64,000 bases of DNA, taken from the NCBI RefSeq assembly GCF_000176035.2, contig NC_015675.1, positions 3,538,001 to 3,602,000 on the forward strand, in the 5' to 3' direction. The notes below the pieces were generated by a model. That model saw nothing but the letters and a program-made list of their open reading frames with translations, had not been told where the DNA came from and did no database searches. A program made the position numbers and the translations under genes. Of this stretch, positions 27,661 to 37,496 are shown in pieces. The DNA is from Mesorhizobium opportunistum WSM2075 (GTDB lineage: Bacteria; Pseudomonadota; Alphaproteobacteria; Rhizobiales; Rhizobiaceae). Numbering within the stretch: the first letter of the stretch is position 1; the number at the start of each line of letters is the position of its first letter.

Positions 27661-28695
27661 ATGTTCTCATTCATCATCAGACGCGTCGGTACGATTCTGC
27701 TCACGATGCTGTGCCTGACGCTGGTCGTCTTCTTTCTCGTCAATCTCGAACCCAATCTGAAGAAGCTGGCGATCAGCCAGACCGAAATGCACACATCGGC
27801 CGAGCAACTCGAAAGCTGGCTGGTCAATCATGGTTATCGCCAGAACTTCTTCGTCCGCTACGGCCAGTGGCTGGGCGTGCTGCCCAAGCAGCCGATCACG
27901 GACCCGGCGACCGGCAAGACGACGCAGCGTTTCTCCTTCTGCAACGACCCGGCCGTGCCGACATTCTCGGGCGTGATCGAGGGCGATTTCGGCTGCTCGA
28001 CCAAGTTCAAGACCACGGTCGCGGCCAAGTTGTTTCCAGCGCTCGGGGCCACCGGCATCCTGATGTTCTGGGTCCTGGTCGTGATGGTGCCGGTCTCGCT
28101 GCTGATCGGGATTCTCGCCGGCATGCGCGAGGGTTCGCGCACCGATCGTGTGCTCTCGGTCGCCTCGATCGCCTCGACGGCAACGCCTGAATATGTGTCG
28201 GGCGTCATCTTCACCGTCATCTTCGCCTCGTGGCTCGGCTGGCTGAACGGTTCGGCGGCATCGGCGAGCCAGGGCATTACCTTCTACAATTTCACGCTGC
28301 CGGTGATCACACTGGCGATCTATGGCATCGGCTACATCGCGCGCATGACGCGCGCCTCCATGGTCGAGGTGATGACGCAGCAATATATCCGCACCGCCCG
28401 GCTCAAGGGCCTGTCGTTTGGCAACGTGGTGGTCAAGCATGCGCTGCGCAACGCGCTGATCGCGCCCTTCACCGTCATCATGCTGCAGTTTCCCTGGCTG
28501 CTCACCGGCGTCGTCATCGTCGAGGTGATGTTCCGCTACCAGGGCTTCGGCTACACGCTGGTCGAGGCCGCCGGCAACAACGACATCGACCTTTTGCTCG
28601 GCTGTTCGCTGGTCTCGGTGTTCATCGTCCTGATCACGCAGCTCATTTCCGATGTCGGCTACGCGTTCCTCAATCCGCGCATCCGGGTTCAGTAG
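27661..28695 (+). CDS. ABC transporter permease, DppB type
   Basis: Inner-membrane channel subunit of 344 residues. It starts MFSFIIRRVGTILLTMLCLT, typical of DppB/OppB, and carries the EAA-like loop MVEVMTQQYIRTARLKGLS and KHALRNALIAPFTVIM. A periplasmic insertion between the first two membrane segments (about residues 30-120) includes FCNDPAVPTFSGVIEGDFG. The next permease begins 11 bases after the stop, in the same operon. Confidence 0.93.
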   Translation: MFSFIIRRVGTILLTMLCLTLVVFFLVNLEPNLKKLAISQTEMHTSAEQLESWLVNHGYRQNFFVRYGQWLGVLPKQPITDPATGKTTQRFSFCNDPAVPTFSGVIEGDFGCSTKFKTTVAAKLFPALGATGILMFWVLVVMVPVSLLIGILAGMREGSRTDRVLSVASIASTATPEYVSGVIFTVIFASWLGWLNGSAASASQGITFYNFTLPVITLAIYGIGYIARMTRASMVEVMTQQYIRTARLKGLSFGNVVVKHALRNALIAPFTVIMLQFPWLLTGVVIVEVMFRYQGFGYTLVEAAGNNDIDLLLGCSLVSVFIVLITQLISDVGYAFLNPRIRVQ

Positions 28696-28706
28696 GGAGA
28701 AGGCGC

Positions 28707-29864
28707 ATGCAAGCTCAATATATCGGCGCCTCCACCATCATCCTCGAAGTGCTCTGGCGCTTCTGGCCGGTCTGGGTCGCGCTCGCCATCGTCATGGGTG
28801 CGAGCTTCCTCTACAAGAAGAAGCTGGCCCTTTACGGCCAGCTGTTCGACAGCGGCGTCGGCATCGCGGGTGTCTTCATCTGCCTGTTCTGGCTGTTCAC
28901 CGCGATCTTCGCCTCGACCGTCTCGCCTTTCGATCCGCTCGGCCAGATCCCGATCATGAAGGACACGCTGCCCGGCGCCATCGAACCGCAGTCGGGGCTC
29001 GTCTATCTGTTCGGCGGCGACAAGCTGGCGCGCGACGTGTTTTCGCGCATGGTCTATGGCAGCCAGATCGTGCTGATCATCGCACCCGCGGCGACCGGTT
29101 TCGCGCTCATGGTCGGCATCACGCTCGGCCTGCCGGCCGGCTATTATGGTGGCAAGATCGATTCCATCCTGTCGTTCCTGGCCAACCTCGTGCTGGCTTT
29201 CCCAGTGATCCTGCTGTTCTACCTCCTGGTGACGCCAGGTATCATGGACACGCCGATCCCCTACGGTCTGGCAGGTGTCTTCTTCCTGTTTCCGATCATC
29301 TTCTTCAGCGTGCTGTTCTGGACACGCTACAAAAACCGGCCGGACCGGATCTACATCCTGCTCGGCCTGACGCTCATCATAGGCGGCTGGATCTATGTCG
29401 GCCTTGTCTTCGACCGGGACCCGCTGAAGATCGTCCACATCGATCCCAACCAGCTCAACATCTTCGTGGCTGTGGTGTTCGCCTCCAGTCCAGGCGTGTT
29501 CCGTATCGTGCGCGGCCTGGTGATGGACATCAAGACGCGCGACTATGTGGCGGCGGCGCAGACGCGCGGTGAATCGCCCTGGTACATCATGCTGTGGGAA
29601 ATCCTGCCCAATGCGCGCGGACCACTGATCGTCGATGCCTGCCTGCGCATCGGCTACACCACGATCCTGCTCGGCACGCTGGGGTATTTTGGCCTCGGTC
29701 TTGCACCCGAGAGCCCGGACTGGGGCACGGCGATCAAGGATGCCAGCCGGCTGCTGCGCTCCTTTATCCACCCGGCGCTGCCGCCGACGATCGCGCTGAT
29801 GAGCTTCGTGCTGGGGCTCAACCTGCTCGCCGATTCCCTGCGCGAGCAATCGATGAAGGATTGA
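28707..29864 (+). CDS. ABC transporter permease, DppC type
   Basis: Second channel subunit, 385 residues. The ATG at 28707 is chosen because GGGAGA lies just before it and the DppC-like N-terminus follows; the frame itself stays open much further upstream inside the previous gene. Family blocks are FGGDKLARDVFSRMVYGSQI, the EAA loop DYVAAAQTRGESPWYIMLWE and GLGLAPESPDWGTAIKD. A segment of roughly 80 residues between membrane helices (about residues 185-260, with WTRYKNRPDRIYILLG) is an enlargement compared with ordinary DppC. Confidence 0.92.
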   Translation: MQAQYIGASTIILEVLWRFWPVWVALAIVMGASFLYKKKLALYGQLFDSGVGIAGVFICLFWLFTAIFASTVSPFDPLGQIPIMKDTLPGAIEPQSGLVYLFGGDKLARDVFSRMVYGSQIVLIIAPAATGFALMVGITLGLPAGYYGGKIDSILSFLANLVLAFPVILLFYLLVTPGIMDTPIPYGLAGVFFLFPIIFFSVLFWTRYKNRPDRIYILLGLTLIIGGWIYVGLVFDRDPLKIVHIDPNQLNIFVAVVFASSPGVFRIVRGLVMDIKTRDYVAAAQTRGESPWYIMLWEILPNARGPLIVDACLRIGYTTILLGTLGYFGLGLAPESPDWGTAIKDASRLLRSFIHPALPPTIALMSFVLGLNLLADSLREQSMKD

Positions 29865-29914
29865 CGGTGGGATCCCAGATCCCACTTGGCTAAGAACTAG
29901 GATTGGAGCGACCC

Positions 29915-32119
29915 ATGAACGAGGCAGTTCGAAATCCGGCTAATCCGACCAACGGGCCGATCATCGAGATCGAGAACCTGTCGATCTCCTTTTTCACCCG
30001 CAAGGGCGAGATACCGGCCGTCATGGATTTTTCCTGCACGGTCATGCCCGGCGAGGCGATGGGCATCGTCGGTGAATCCGGCTGCGGCAAGTCGACGGTG
30101 TCACTCGGCATCATGCGCGACCTTTCCAACATCGGGAAGATCGTCGGCGGCAAGATCAAGTTCCAGGGCAAGGACATGGGCGAGCTCTCCGATGAGGAGC
30201 TGCGCGCCATCCGCGGCAACAAGATCGCCATGATCTACCAGGAGCCGATGGCGAGCCTCAATCCGGCGATGAAGGTCGGCCAGCAGCTGATGGAAGTGCC
30301 GCTGATCCACGACAAGGTGTCGAAGGAAGAGGCCTATAAACGCGCGCTGGAAATGGTGCGCTCGGTCAAGCTTCCCGATCCCGAGCGCATGATGCGCTCC
30401 TATCCGCACCAGCTCTCGGGCGGCCAGCAGCAGCGCATCGTCATCGCCATGGCGCTGCTGTCGAAGCCGGCGCTGCTTTTGCTCGACGAGCCGACCACGG
30501 CGCTCGACGTGACGGTGGAAGCGGGCATCGTCGATCTGGTCAAGGGGCTGGGCGAGAAGTTCGGCACCTCGATGATCTTCGTGTCGCACAATCTTGGCCT
30601 GATCCTGGAAACCTGCGACCGCATCACTGTGATGTATTCGGGCGAGGCGGTTGAGACCGGCAAGATCAAGGATGTGTTCGACCGGATGCGCCATCCCTAT
30701 ACGCAAGGGCTGTTCCGCTCGATCCCGCTGCCGGGCGCGGACAAGAATTCGCGGCCGCTGATTTCGATCCCCGGGCAATTGCCGCTGCCGCATGAGCGGC
30801 CGAAGGGCTGCAATTTCGGCCCGCGCTGCCACCATTTCGTCGAGGGCGTCTGCAACGCGGCTGAAATCCCGATGGTCGAGGTCGCGGGCCACGAAGGCCA
30901 TTTCTCGCGCTGCGTGCGCTTCAACGAGATCGACTGGGAAGCCCTGCCGCCCGGCGCCAAGAAGGTCAACGAGCGCGTCGTGCCCGGCGCGCCGGTGCTC
31001 AAGATCGAGGATCTCAGGAAATACTACAAGGTTGGCGGCAGCGAGGTGTTCGGCTCGAGCGAGGGCCGTGTCGTCAAGGCCAACGAGACGATCTCGTTCA
31101 TGGCGCGCGAATCCGAAACCGTCGCCATCGTCGGCGAATCCGGCTGCGGAAAGTCGACACTGGCCAAGGTGCTGCTCGGGCTGGAGACAGCGAGTTCCGG
31201 CAGCGTGACGCTGGGCAACAAGGAAATCCAGTCGACCGGCATCGAGAGCCGCAGCGTCGACACCGTGTCGTCGATCCAGATGGTGTTCCAGAACCCCTTC
31301 GATACGCTGAACCCCAGCCATTCGGTCGGTTCGCAGATCATCCGCACGCTGGAAAAATTCAATGTCGGCAAGACGGTCGCCGACCGGCGCAAGCGCATGC
31401 TGGAACTGCTCGACCTGGTCAAGCTGCCGCGTGCCTTCGAGACGCGCAAGCCGCGCCAGCTTTCAGGCGGCCAGAAGCAGCGCATCGGCGTGGCGCGTGC
31501 CTTTGCCGGCGACGCCAAGGTGGTGGTGGCGGACGAGCCGGTGTCGGCGCTCGACGTATCGGTGCAGGCAGCTGTGACCGAACTCTTGATGGACATCCAG
31601 CGCAAGAACAAGACAACGATGCTGTTCATCAGCCACGATCTTTCCGTGGTGCGCTACATCGCCGACCGCGTCGTCGTCATGTATCTGGGCTATATTGTCG
31701 AGCAAGGTACGACCGACCAGATCTTCGCGCCGCCCTATCACCCCTATACCGAGGCGCTGCTGTCGGCGATCCCGATCGCCGACACAAGCGTGATCAAGAA
31801 GCACATCGTGCTCGAAGGCGACATCCCGTCGGCGATGAACCCGCCATCCGGCTGCCCGTTCCAGACACGCTGCGGGTACAAGAAGCTGGTGCCGGACAAT
31901 CTGTGCGAGACCAAGGTACCGCCGGTCAAGAATCTGGGCGATGGCCATATGAGCCTGTGCTGGCTCTCCGACGAGGTGCTGGCGATGATGGAACCGGTGA
32001 TCAAGTTCGACAAGGAGCATGCCGCCCACGAAGGCGTGCCGGACGACGCGCCGCATGGCGAGGGTCCAGGATTTGCCGGCACGCCGCCGAAGCGTCCGCG
32101 CGGCAAGAAGCCGAGCTGA
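29915..32119 (+). CDS. Fused double ATP-binding protein of the peptide-type importer (DppD-DppF fusion)
   Basis: A single 734-residue chain with two complete ABC ATPase domains. Domain 1 (about residues 10-330) has GESGCGKST, LSGGQQQRIVIAMAL and LLLLDEPTTALDV; domain 2 (about 355-690) has GESGCGKST, LSGGQKQRIGVARAFA and VVVADEPVSALDV. Each is followed by an oligopeptide-transporter C-terminal segment with cysteines (RCHHFVEGVCN; GCPFQTRCGYKKLV). One chain therefore supplies both nucleotide sites. The ATG at 29915 has GGAG upstream; a TTG at 29903 is less likely. Last gene of the operon. Confidence 0.94.
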   Translation: MNEAVRNPANPTNGPIIEIENLSISFFTRKGEIPAVMDFSCTVMPGEAMGIVGESGCGKSTVSLGIMRDLSNIGKIVGGKIKFQGKDMGELSDEELRAIRGNKIAMIYQEPMASLNPAMKVGQQLMEVPLIHDKVSKEEAYKRALEMVRSVKLPDPERMMRSYPHQLSGGQQQRIVIAMALLSKPALLLLDEPTTALDVTVEAGIVDLVKGLGEKFGTSMIFVSHNLGLILETCDRITVMYSGEAVETGKIKDVFDRMRHPYTQGLFRSIPLPGADKNSRPLISIPGQLPLPHERPKGCNFGPRCHHFVEGVCNAAEIPMVEVAGHEGHFSRCVRFNEIDWEALPPGAKKVNERVVPGAPVLKIEDLRKYYKVGGSEVFGSSEGRVVKANETISFMARESETVAIVGESGCGKSTLAKVLLGLETASSGSVTLGNKEIQSTGIESRSVDTVSSIQMVFQNPFDTLNPSHSVGSQIIRTLEKFNVGKTVADRRKRMLELLDLVKLPRAFETRKPRQLSGGQKQRIGVARAFAGDAKVVVADEPVSALDVSVQAAVTELLMDIQRKNKTTMLFISHDLSVVRYIADRVVVMYLGYIVEQGTTDQIFAPPYHPYTEALLSAIPIADTSVIKKHIVLEGDIPSAMNPPSGCPFQTRCGYKKLVPDNLCETKVPPVKNLGDGHMSLCWLSDEVLAMMEPVIKFDKEHAAHEGVPDDAPHGEGPGFAGTPPKRPRGKKPS

Positions 32120-32259
32120 CCAGCACAGGGGCAATATCGCTTGCTGGTGCATTGCTCCGCAGCTTCGTCATATCTCATATTTGTCAAGGGACGACAGGCG
32201 ACGTTCCCTTGATCTCCATCCAGTGCTTCGTGGTTTGACGTGCAGCAAGGAGACGTATT

Positions 32260-32523
32260 GTGAGAACGACGCTTGCAATCGATGACGATGTCCTCCTTGC
32301 CGCGAAGGCCATGGCGCGGCAGCAGGATCGCAGCATTGGCGAGGTCATTTCCGATCTGGCTCGCCAGTCACTGCGCAGGCCGCAGGCTGGCGGAGAACGC
32401 AACGGCATTCCGTTACTTTCAGCGCGACCCGACGACCCCCCGTTGGTCGATCTTGAAATGATCAATGCGCTTCGCGACGCGTTGCCGCGACTCTCCCTGC
32501 TCGATGTCGATGTCGACATGTAG
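32260..32523 (+). CDS. Ribbon-helix-helix (CopG/VapB-like) antitoxin-type regulator, no adjacent toxin
   Basis: An 87-residue protein beginning MRTTLAIDDDVLLAAKAMA, then SIGEVISDLARQSLRR, the pattern of ribbon-helix-helix VapB-type antitoxins. The start is GTG, supported by AAGGAGA (32247-32253). In such operons a PIN-domain VapC gene normally overlaps the end; here only an 86-base gap and a convergent gene follow, so the toxin is missing. The C-terminus (DLEMINALRDALPRL) still has the acidic, helical look of a toxin-binding tail. A solitary remnant or independent regulator. Confidence 0.75.
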   Translation: MRTTLAIDDDVLLAAKAMARQQDRSIGEVISDLARQSLRRPQAGGERNGIPLLSARPDDPPLVDLEMINALRDALPRLSLLDVDVDM

Positions 32524-32609
32524 GGAAGGCTCCCAGCCCTCCATCTGCGCAATATCGCTTTTCCGTAGCGGCAGCTGATTTCACTTGGCCGTGAAATGCC
32601 CCGGCAAAG

Positions 32610-33200
32610 TCAATTGCCGCATTGCTGCAACTGAACGGCGTAATCGCGGGCCATTTTCTCCGTGGCCCGGGCATAGCCCTGGACGCCGGCGTCGCCACGG
32701 TTGCCGCGGCCATAGGCGGTCCAGCCGAGATAATAGGCGAGGTAGAGATTGTAGGTGTCGTTGCGGGCGACGCCGAATGTATCGGCGGTCTTGGAATGGT
32801 ACCAGCCGACGAAATCGACGGCGTCGGCGAATTTCGTCCGCCGTGCCGCCCAGTTGCCGGTTTCGCTCTGATATTGCGACCAGGTGCCGTCCAGCGCCTG
32901 CGAGAAGCCGGTGGCGGACGAGACGTGCTTCCACGGGATGAAGCCGAGCAGCTTGGTGCGCGGCGGCCGGGCGTTGCTCTTGAAGCCGGATTCCTTGCGC
33001 ACCGTCGCCATCAGCACGGGCACGGGTACGCCGTATTTCTGCTGCGTGCGCTCGGCCGCCGACTGCCAATTGTCGAACCAGCCGTCATTCTGGTCGAAGA
33101 CGGCGCAGACATTGTTGATGTGGCTGGGCGCCGTCGCGCAGGCCGAAAGTGCCAGCAGCACGCCAATCGCTACAATTTTACTAAAACTCGACCTACACAT
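32610..33200 (-). CDS. Lytic transglycosylase-like (SLT domain) lipoprotein
   Basis: A 196-residue protein with a lipoprotein signal (VLLALSACATAPS, lipobox LSAC with Cys about 20). The SLT-like domain follows with the catalytic glutamate in ATVRKESGFKSNARP, SSATGFSQALDGTWSQYQ, and the NLYLAYYLGWTAYGRG block. It would cleave the glycan chain of peptidoglycan from the periplasmic side of a membrane. It stands as a single minus-strand gene between two plus-strand genes. Confidence 0.85.
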   Translation of the reverse strand: MCRSSFSKIVAIGVLLALSACATAPSHINNVCAVFDQNDGWFDNWQSAAERTQQKYGVPVPVLMATVRKESGFKSNARPPRTKLLGFIPWKHVSSATGFSQALDGTWSQYQSETGNWAARRTKFADAVDFVGWYHSKTADTFGVARNDTYNLYLAYYLGWTAYGRGNRGDAGVQGYARATEKMARDYAVQLQQCGN

Positions 33201-33416
33201 CGGCAGACCAATAGGCCGAAATCATAAAGGGAATCTTGCTGCCCGCGTTAACCGCTCGCCGGCGCGAGCGCTTCAGAAAATGCCATATTGAAAATCCGAC
33301 TTGTTCTGTCGCTTTTTCTAGATTCCTACTGCGGAAATGCCGCCTTGGCTAAAATCACGCCCGCAAACGGCGTATTTCTGACAGCTTGGCCGGTTTGCCG
33401 AGGCTTTGATGCCGGC

Positions 33417-34955
33417 ATGAACGAACCAAGACGCAAACGCGGCGCCGAGCGCACCAGCAACCGGGGGCCGGCGCCCATTCCACAGTTGCCGCTCAGGCGT
33501 GTCGTCAATCCCTATCCGCCGATGGCCTTGCTGTCTCCAGACCAGATCGAGGCGATCCACCAAGCCTCGATGCACATACTGGAGAATTTCGGCATCGAGG
33601 TGATGAGCCCGCGGGCGCTGGCGCTGTTCGAGAAGGCGGGCGCCAGGGTCGACCACGCCTCGGCCAATGTCCGCATCGATCGCGGCATGGTCGATGAGGC
33701 GCTGAAGACGACGCGGTCCAACTACACACTGACACCGCGCAATCCTGCCAACACCATCCATCTTGGCGGCAACACCATCAATTTCACACTCGTCGCGGGG
33801 CCGCCCAATGTGCATGACATGGAGCGTGGCCGCCGGGCGGGCAATCTTCGCGACTATGCGGATCTCACGCGGCTGGCGCAGCATTTCAACTGTGTCCACA
33901 TGCTCGGCAACCAGGTCTGCGCGCCGGTCGATCTGCCGGCGAATTCGCGTCATCTCGACACTTATTTCACCAATCTGACGCTGACCGACAAGAGTTTTCA
34001 TGTCTCGGCGATCGGCCGGGGCAGGGCGCTGGACGGCATCGAGATGATGGCGATCGCGCGCGGGCTGACGCTGGACCAGATGGCTGACGACCCGGGCATC
34101 GCCACCATCATCTCGGTCAACTCGCCGCGGCGCTTCGACGAGATGATGGCCGAGGGGCTGATGACGATGGCCGAGTTCGGCCAGTCGGTGGCGGTGACGC
34201 CGTTCACGCTGATGGGGGCGATGAGCCCGGTGACGCTGGCCGGCGCGCTGGCGCAGCAGAATGCCGAGGCGCTGTTCGGTGTCGCCCTGACGCAGCTCGT
34301 GCGTCCCGGCGCGCCGGTCATGTATGGTGCCTTTACTTCCAATGTCGACATGAAGTCGGGTGCGCCGGCCTTCGGCACGCCGGAGAATACCAAGGCCAAC
34401 ATCGCCTCGGGACAGTTGGCGCGGCGCTATGGGCTGCCCTACCGCACCACACCGGGCTCAGCCTCCAACGCCGCCGACGCGCAAGGCGCCTACGAGACGC
34501 TGATGGCGCTGTGGGGCGCGGTGCTCGGCCACGGCAATCTCGTCTACCACGCCGCTGGCTGGCAGGAGGGCGGGCTGACGGCGTCGTTCGAAAAGTTCAT
34601 CATCGATATCGAGATGATCCAGCACATGATGGAGTTCCTGCGCCCGATCGTGGTCGACGAGGCCGAGCTTGCCATCGAGGCGCTGGGCGCGGTGCCGACC
34701 GGCGGCCATTTCTTCGGCGAGCCGCACACGCTGGAGCGCTATGCGACGGCCTTCTACCAGCCGATGCTGTCCAACTGGCAGAATTTTGAAGCCTGGCAGG
34801 AGGCCGGCGGGCTCGACGCCACCGCGCGCGCCACGCGGCTGTGGAAGAAGGCGCTGGAGGATTATGTCGAGCCGGCGATGGATATCGCCGTGCGCGAGGC
34901 GCTGGAGGCCTATGTGGCCAGGCGCAAGGAAGCGATCGGGCAGGGCGAGCCGTGA
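33417..34955 (+). CDS. Trimethylamine methyltransferase MttB-like protein, without pyrrolysine
   Basis: A 512-residue member of the MttB superfamily. Archaeal MttB enzymes use an in-frame amber codon for pyrrolysine; this reading frame has none, so it belongs to the non-pyrrolysine branch, some of whose anaerobic members are glycine betaine or other quaternary-amine:corrinoid methyltransferases. Visible family blocks include HILENFGIEVMSPRALALFE, FTLVAGPPNVHDMERGRR and YRTTPGSASNAADAQGAYE. The ATG at 33417 is chosen because family similarity begins soon after; the frame is open to 33288. The next gene, 93 bases on, is a dimethylglycine/sarcosine-dehydrogenase-like enzyme, suggesting a methylated amine as substrate. 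No corrinoid protein gene is nearby. Confidence 0.87.
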   Translation: MNEPRRKRGAERTSNRGPAPIPQLPLRRVVNPYPPMALLSPDQIEAIHQASMHILENFGIEVMSPRALALFEKAGARVDHASANVRIDRGMVDEALKTTRSNYTLTPRNPANTIHLGGNTINFTLVAGPPNVHDMERGRRAGNLRDYADLTRLAQHFNCVHMLGNQVCAPVDLPANSRHLDTYFTNLTLTDKSFHVSAIGRGRALDGIEMMAIARGLTLDQMADDPGIATIISVNSPRRFDEMMAEGLMTMAEFGQSVAVTPFTLMGAMSPVTLAGALAQQNAEALFGVALTQLVRPGAPVMYGAFTSNVDMKSGAPAFGTPENTKANIASGQLARRYGLPYRTTPGSASNAADAQGAYETLMALWGAVLGHGNLVYHAAGWQEGGLTASFEKFIIDIEMIQHMMEFLRPIVVDEAELAIEALGAVPTGGHFFGEPHTLERYATAFYQPMLSNWQNFEAWQEAGGLDATARATRLWKKALEDYVEPAMDIAVREALEAYVARRKEAIGQGEP

Positions 34956-35048
34956 TAGTCACAGGTTTGCGTGCGTGGACCCCCGCTTGGCTCCTCCCGT
35001 CTTGATTCATTTCACCCATCCAACTCGTTGATAACAGAGAAGAAATCC

Positions 35049-37475
35049 ATGAAATCGCATGCAAAGGTCGTGGTCATTGGCGGTGGCGTCGTCGGCTGCT
35101 CGGTGTTGTTCCATCTGGCCCGCCACGGCTGGACCGATGTCGTGCTGCTTGAGCGCGACGAACTGACTTCGGGCTCGACCTGGCATGCGGCGGGCGGCAT
35201 GCACACCATCAATGGCGATCCCAACGTCGCCAAGCTGCAGAAATACACGATCAACCTCTACAAGGAGATCGAGGAACTTTCCGGCCAGGCGACCGGCGTG
35301 CACCTGACCGGCGGTGTGCTTCTGGCGGCGACCGAGGCGCGGCTCGACTGGCTGCGCGGCGTCGTTGCCAAGGGTCGCTATCTCGGCATCGATCTCGAGG
35401 AGATCTCGCCGAAAGAGGCGGCCGAACTGATGCCGCTGCTCGACCCCAAGCAGTTCGTCGGCGCCGTCCGCAACAAGGAGGACGGCCATCTCGACCCCTC
35501 GGGCGTCACCCATGCCTATGCCAAGGCCGCGCGCAAGCTCGGCGCCGAGGTCGAGCGCTTCACCAAGGTCGAGGACATCGTGCGGCGGCCCGACGGGATG
35601 TGGCGCGTCATCACCAACAAGGGCGAGGTGGTGACCGAGCATGTCGTCAATGCCGGTGGCCTGTGGGCGCGCGAGGTTGGCCGCATGGTTGGGCTGGAGC
35701 TGCCGGTGCTGGCCATGGAGCACATGTACCTGATCACCGAGGACATGCCGGAGGTCGCCGCATGGAACCAGAAAACCGGCACGGAAATCATCCATGCAGT
35801 GGACTTCGACGGCGAGCTCTATCTGCGCCAGGAGCGCGGCGGCATGCTGATGGGCACCTACGAGAAGGCCAACAAGCCATGGTCCGAACACCAGACGCCG
35901 TGGAACTTCGGCCACGAGCTGTTGGAACCGGATATCGATCGCATCGCGCCGTCGCTGGAAGTCGGCTTCCGGCATTTCCCGGCCTTCCAGAACACTGGCA
36001 TCAAGCAGATCATCAACGGCCCCTTCACCTTCGCGCCGGACGGCAACCCGCTGGTCGGGCCGGTGCGCGGCCTGCCGGGTTTCTGGGTCGCCTGCGGTGT
36101 CATGGCCGGCTTCTCACAGGGTGGCGGCGTCGGCCTGGCGCTGTCGAACTGGATGATCGAGGGCGACCCCGGCGCCGATATCTGGGCGATGGATGTCGCG
36201 CGCTACGGCGACTGGGCGGCGATGGCCTACACCAACGCCAAGGTGCGCGAAAATTATTCCAGGCGCTTCTCGATCCGCTTTCCCAATGAGGAATTGCCGG
36301 CCGGGCGGCCGCTGAAGACGACGCCGGTCTACGACCTTCTGTCGGCCAAGGGCGCGCAGTTTGGCGCCGCCTACGGGCTGGAGGTGCCGCTGTGGTATGC
36401 GCCTGAAGGCGTCAAGGACGAGTTCTCCTGGCGGCGTTCCAGCGATTTTACCCATGTTGCCGGCGAAGTCGCCGCGGTTCGCGACGGCGTTGGCCTGTCG
36501 GAGATTTCGAGCTTCGCCAAATACACGGTGACTGGCGAGGGGGCGGCCGCATGGCTCGACCGCATGCTTGCCTGCAAACTGCCTAAACCCAGCCGCATGA
36601 CGCTGGCGCCGATGCTGAAGGAAGACGGCAGGCTGATCGGCGATTTCACGCTGGCCAATCTCGGTTCCGAAGGCTGGTTCCTCGCCGGCTCCGGCATTGC
36701 AGAGCAGTATCACATGCGCTGGTTCGAGGCGCATCTGCCCGGCGATGGTTCGGTTCGCATCGAGGCGCAGGGAGCGAAACTCACCGGCCTTGCGATCGCC
36801 GGGCCGAAGGCGAGGGATGTGCTGGCCAAGGTCAGCCGCGCCGACGTGTCCAACACCGCGTTTCCCTTCATGGCCGTCGCAAAAATGGATATCGGCATGG
36901 CGCCGTGCCTGGTCGGCCGCGTCAGCTACACCGGCGATCTCGGCTACGAGATCTGGGTGGCGCCGGAATACCAGCGTGCCGCGTTCAACGCGTTGATGGC
37001 GGCCGGCGAGGAATTCGGTATCGGCCTGTTCGGCTCGCGGGCGCTGAACGCCCTGCGGCTGGAGAAGAATTACGGCTCATGGGGGCGCGAATACCGGCCG
37101 ATCTACGGACCGCTGGAAGCCGGGCTCGACCGCTTCGTCGCCTACGGCAAGGAGGCGGACTTCATCGGCAAGGCGGCGGCGCTGGCCGAGCGCAAGCAAG
37201 GCGGCAAGTTGCGGCTGCGCGCCTTCATCGTCGATGCCGACGACGCCGATGTCATCGGCGACGAGCCGATCTGGTTCGGCGGTGCCGTGCGCGGCTGGGT
37301 GACATCGGGCGGCTATGCGCATCACTCGAAAAAGTCGGTCGCCGTCGGCTATGTGCCGAAGGAGATCGCCGAGGAGAGTGACGGCTTCGAGATCGAGCTG
37401 TTGGGCAAGCGCCACGCTGCGCGCATGCAGGCCACGCCGCTGTTCGATGCGAATTTCGAGCGGATGCGGGGGTGA
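35049..37475 (+). CDS. FAD-dependent oxidoreductase with GcvT domain (dimethylglycine/sarcosine dehydrogenase family)
   Basis: An 808-residue enzyme of two parts: an N-terminal DAO-type flavoprotein (dinucleotide motif VVVIGGGVVGCSVLFHLA, residues 6-23; GSTWHAAGGM; VNAGGLWARE) to about residue 380, and a C-terminal aminomethyltransferase (GcvT-like) domain, with LGYEIWVAPEYQRAAFNALM and ALNALRLEKNYGSWGREY. Such enzymes oxidatively remove N-methyl groups from glycine derivatives and pass the one-carbon unit to tetrahydrofolate. The ATG at 35049 lies just before the dinucleotide fold. Pairing with the MttB-like gene points to methylated amine use; exact substrate unknown. Confidence 0.92.
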   Translation: MKSHAKVVVIGGGVVGCSVLFHLARHGWTDVVLLERDELTSGSTWHAAGGMHTINGDPNVAKLQKYTINLYKEIEELSGQATGVHLTGGVLLAATEARLDWLRGVVAKGRYLGIDLEEISPKEAAELMPLLDPKQFVGAVRNKEDGHLDPSGVTHAYAKAARKLGAEVERFTKVEDIVRRPDGMWRVITNKGEVVTEHVVNAGGLWAREVGRMVGLELPVLAMEHMYLITEDMPEVAAWNQKTGTEIIHAVDFDGELYLRQERGGMLMGTYEKANKPWSEHQTPWNFGHELLEPDIDRIAPSLEVGFRHFPAFQNTGIKQIINGPFTFAPDGNPLVGPVRGLPGFWVACGVMAGFSQGGGVGLALSNWMIEGDPGADIWAMDVARYGDWAAMAYTNAKVRENYSRRFSIRFPNEELPAGRPLKTTPVYDLLSAKGAQFGAAYGLEVPLWYAPEGVKDEFSWRRSSDFTHVAGEVAAVRDGVGLSEISSFAKYTVTGEGAAAWLDRMLACKLPKPSRMTLAPMLKEDGRLIGDFTLANLGSEGWFLAGSGIAEQYHMRWFEAHLPGDGSVRIEAQGAKLTGLAIAGPKARDVLAKVSRADVSNTAFPFMAVAKMDIGMAPCLVGRVSYTGDLGYEIWVAPEYQRAAFNALMAAGEEFGIGLFGSRALNALRLEKNYGSWGREYRPIYGPLEAGLDRFVAYGKEADFIGKAAALAERKQGGKLRLRAFIVDADDADVIGDEPIWFGGAVRGWVTSGGYAHHSKKSVAVGYVPKEIAEESDGFEIELLGKRHAARMQATPLFDANFERMRG

Positions 37476-37496
37476 AGTCCACCCCCTTGTCGCGCA

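Noticed and set aside
28230..28706. Upstream extension of the DppC-type permease by 159 codons
   Set aside because: It lies wholly inside the DppB gene in another frame; GGGAGA and a family-like N-terminus mark the start at 28707.
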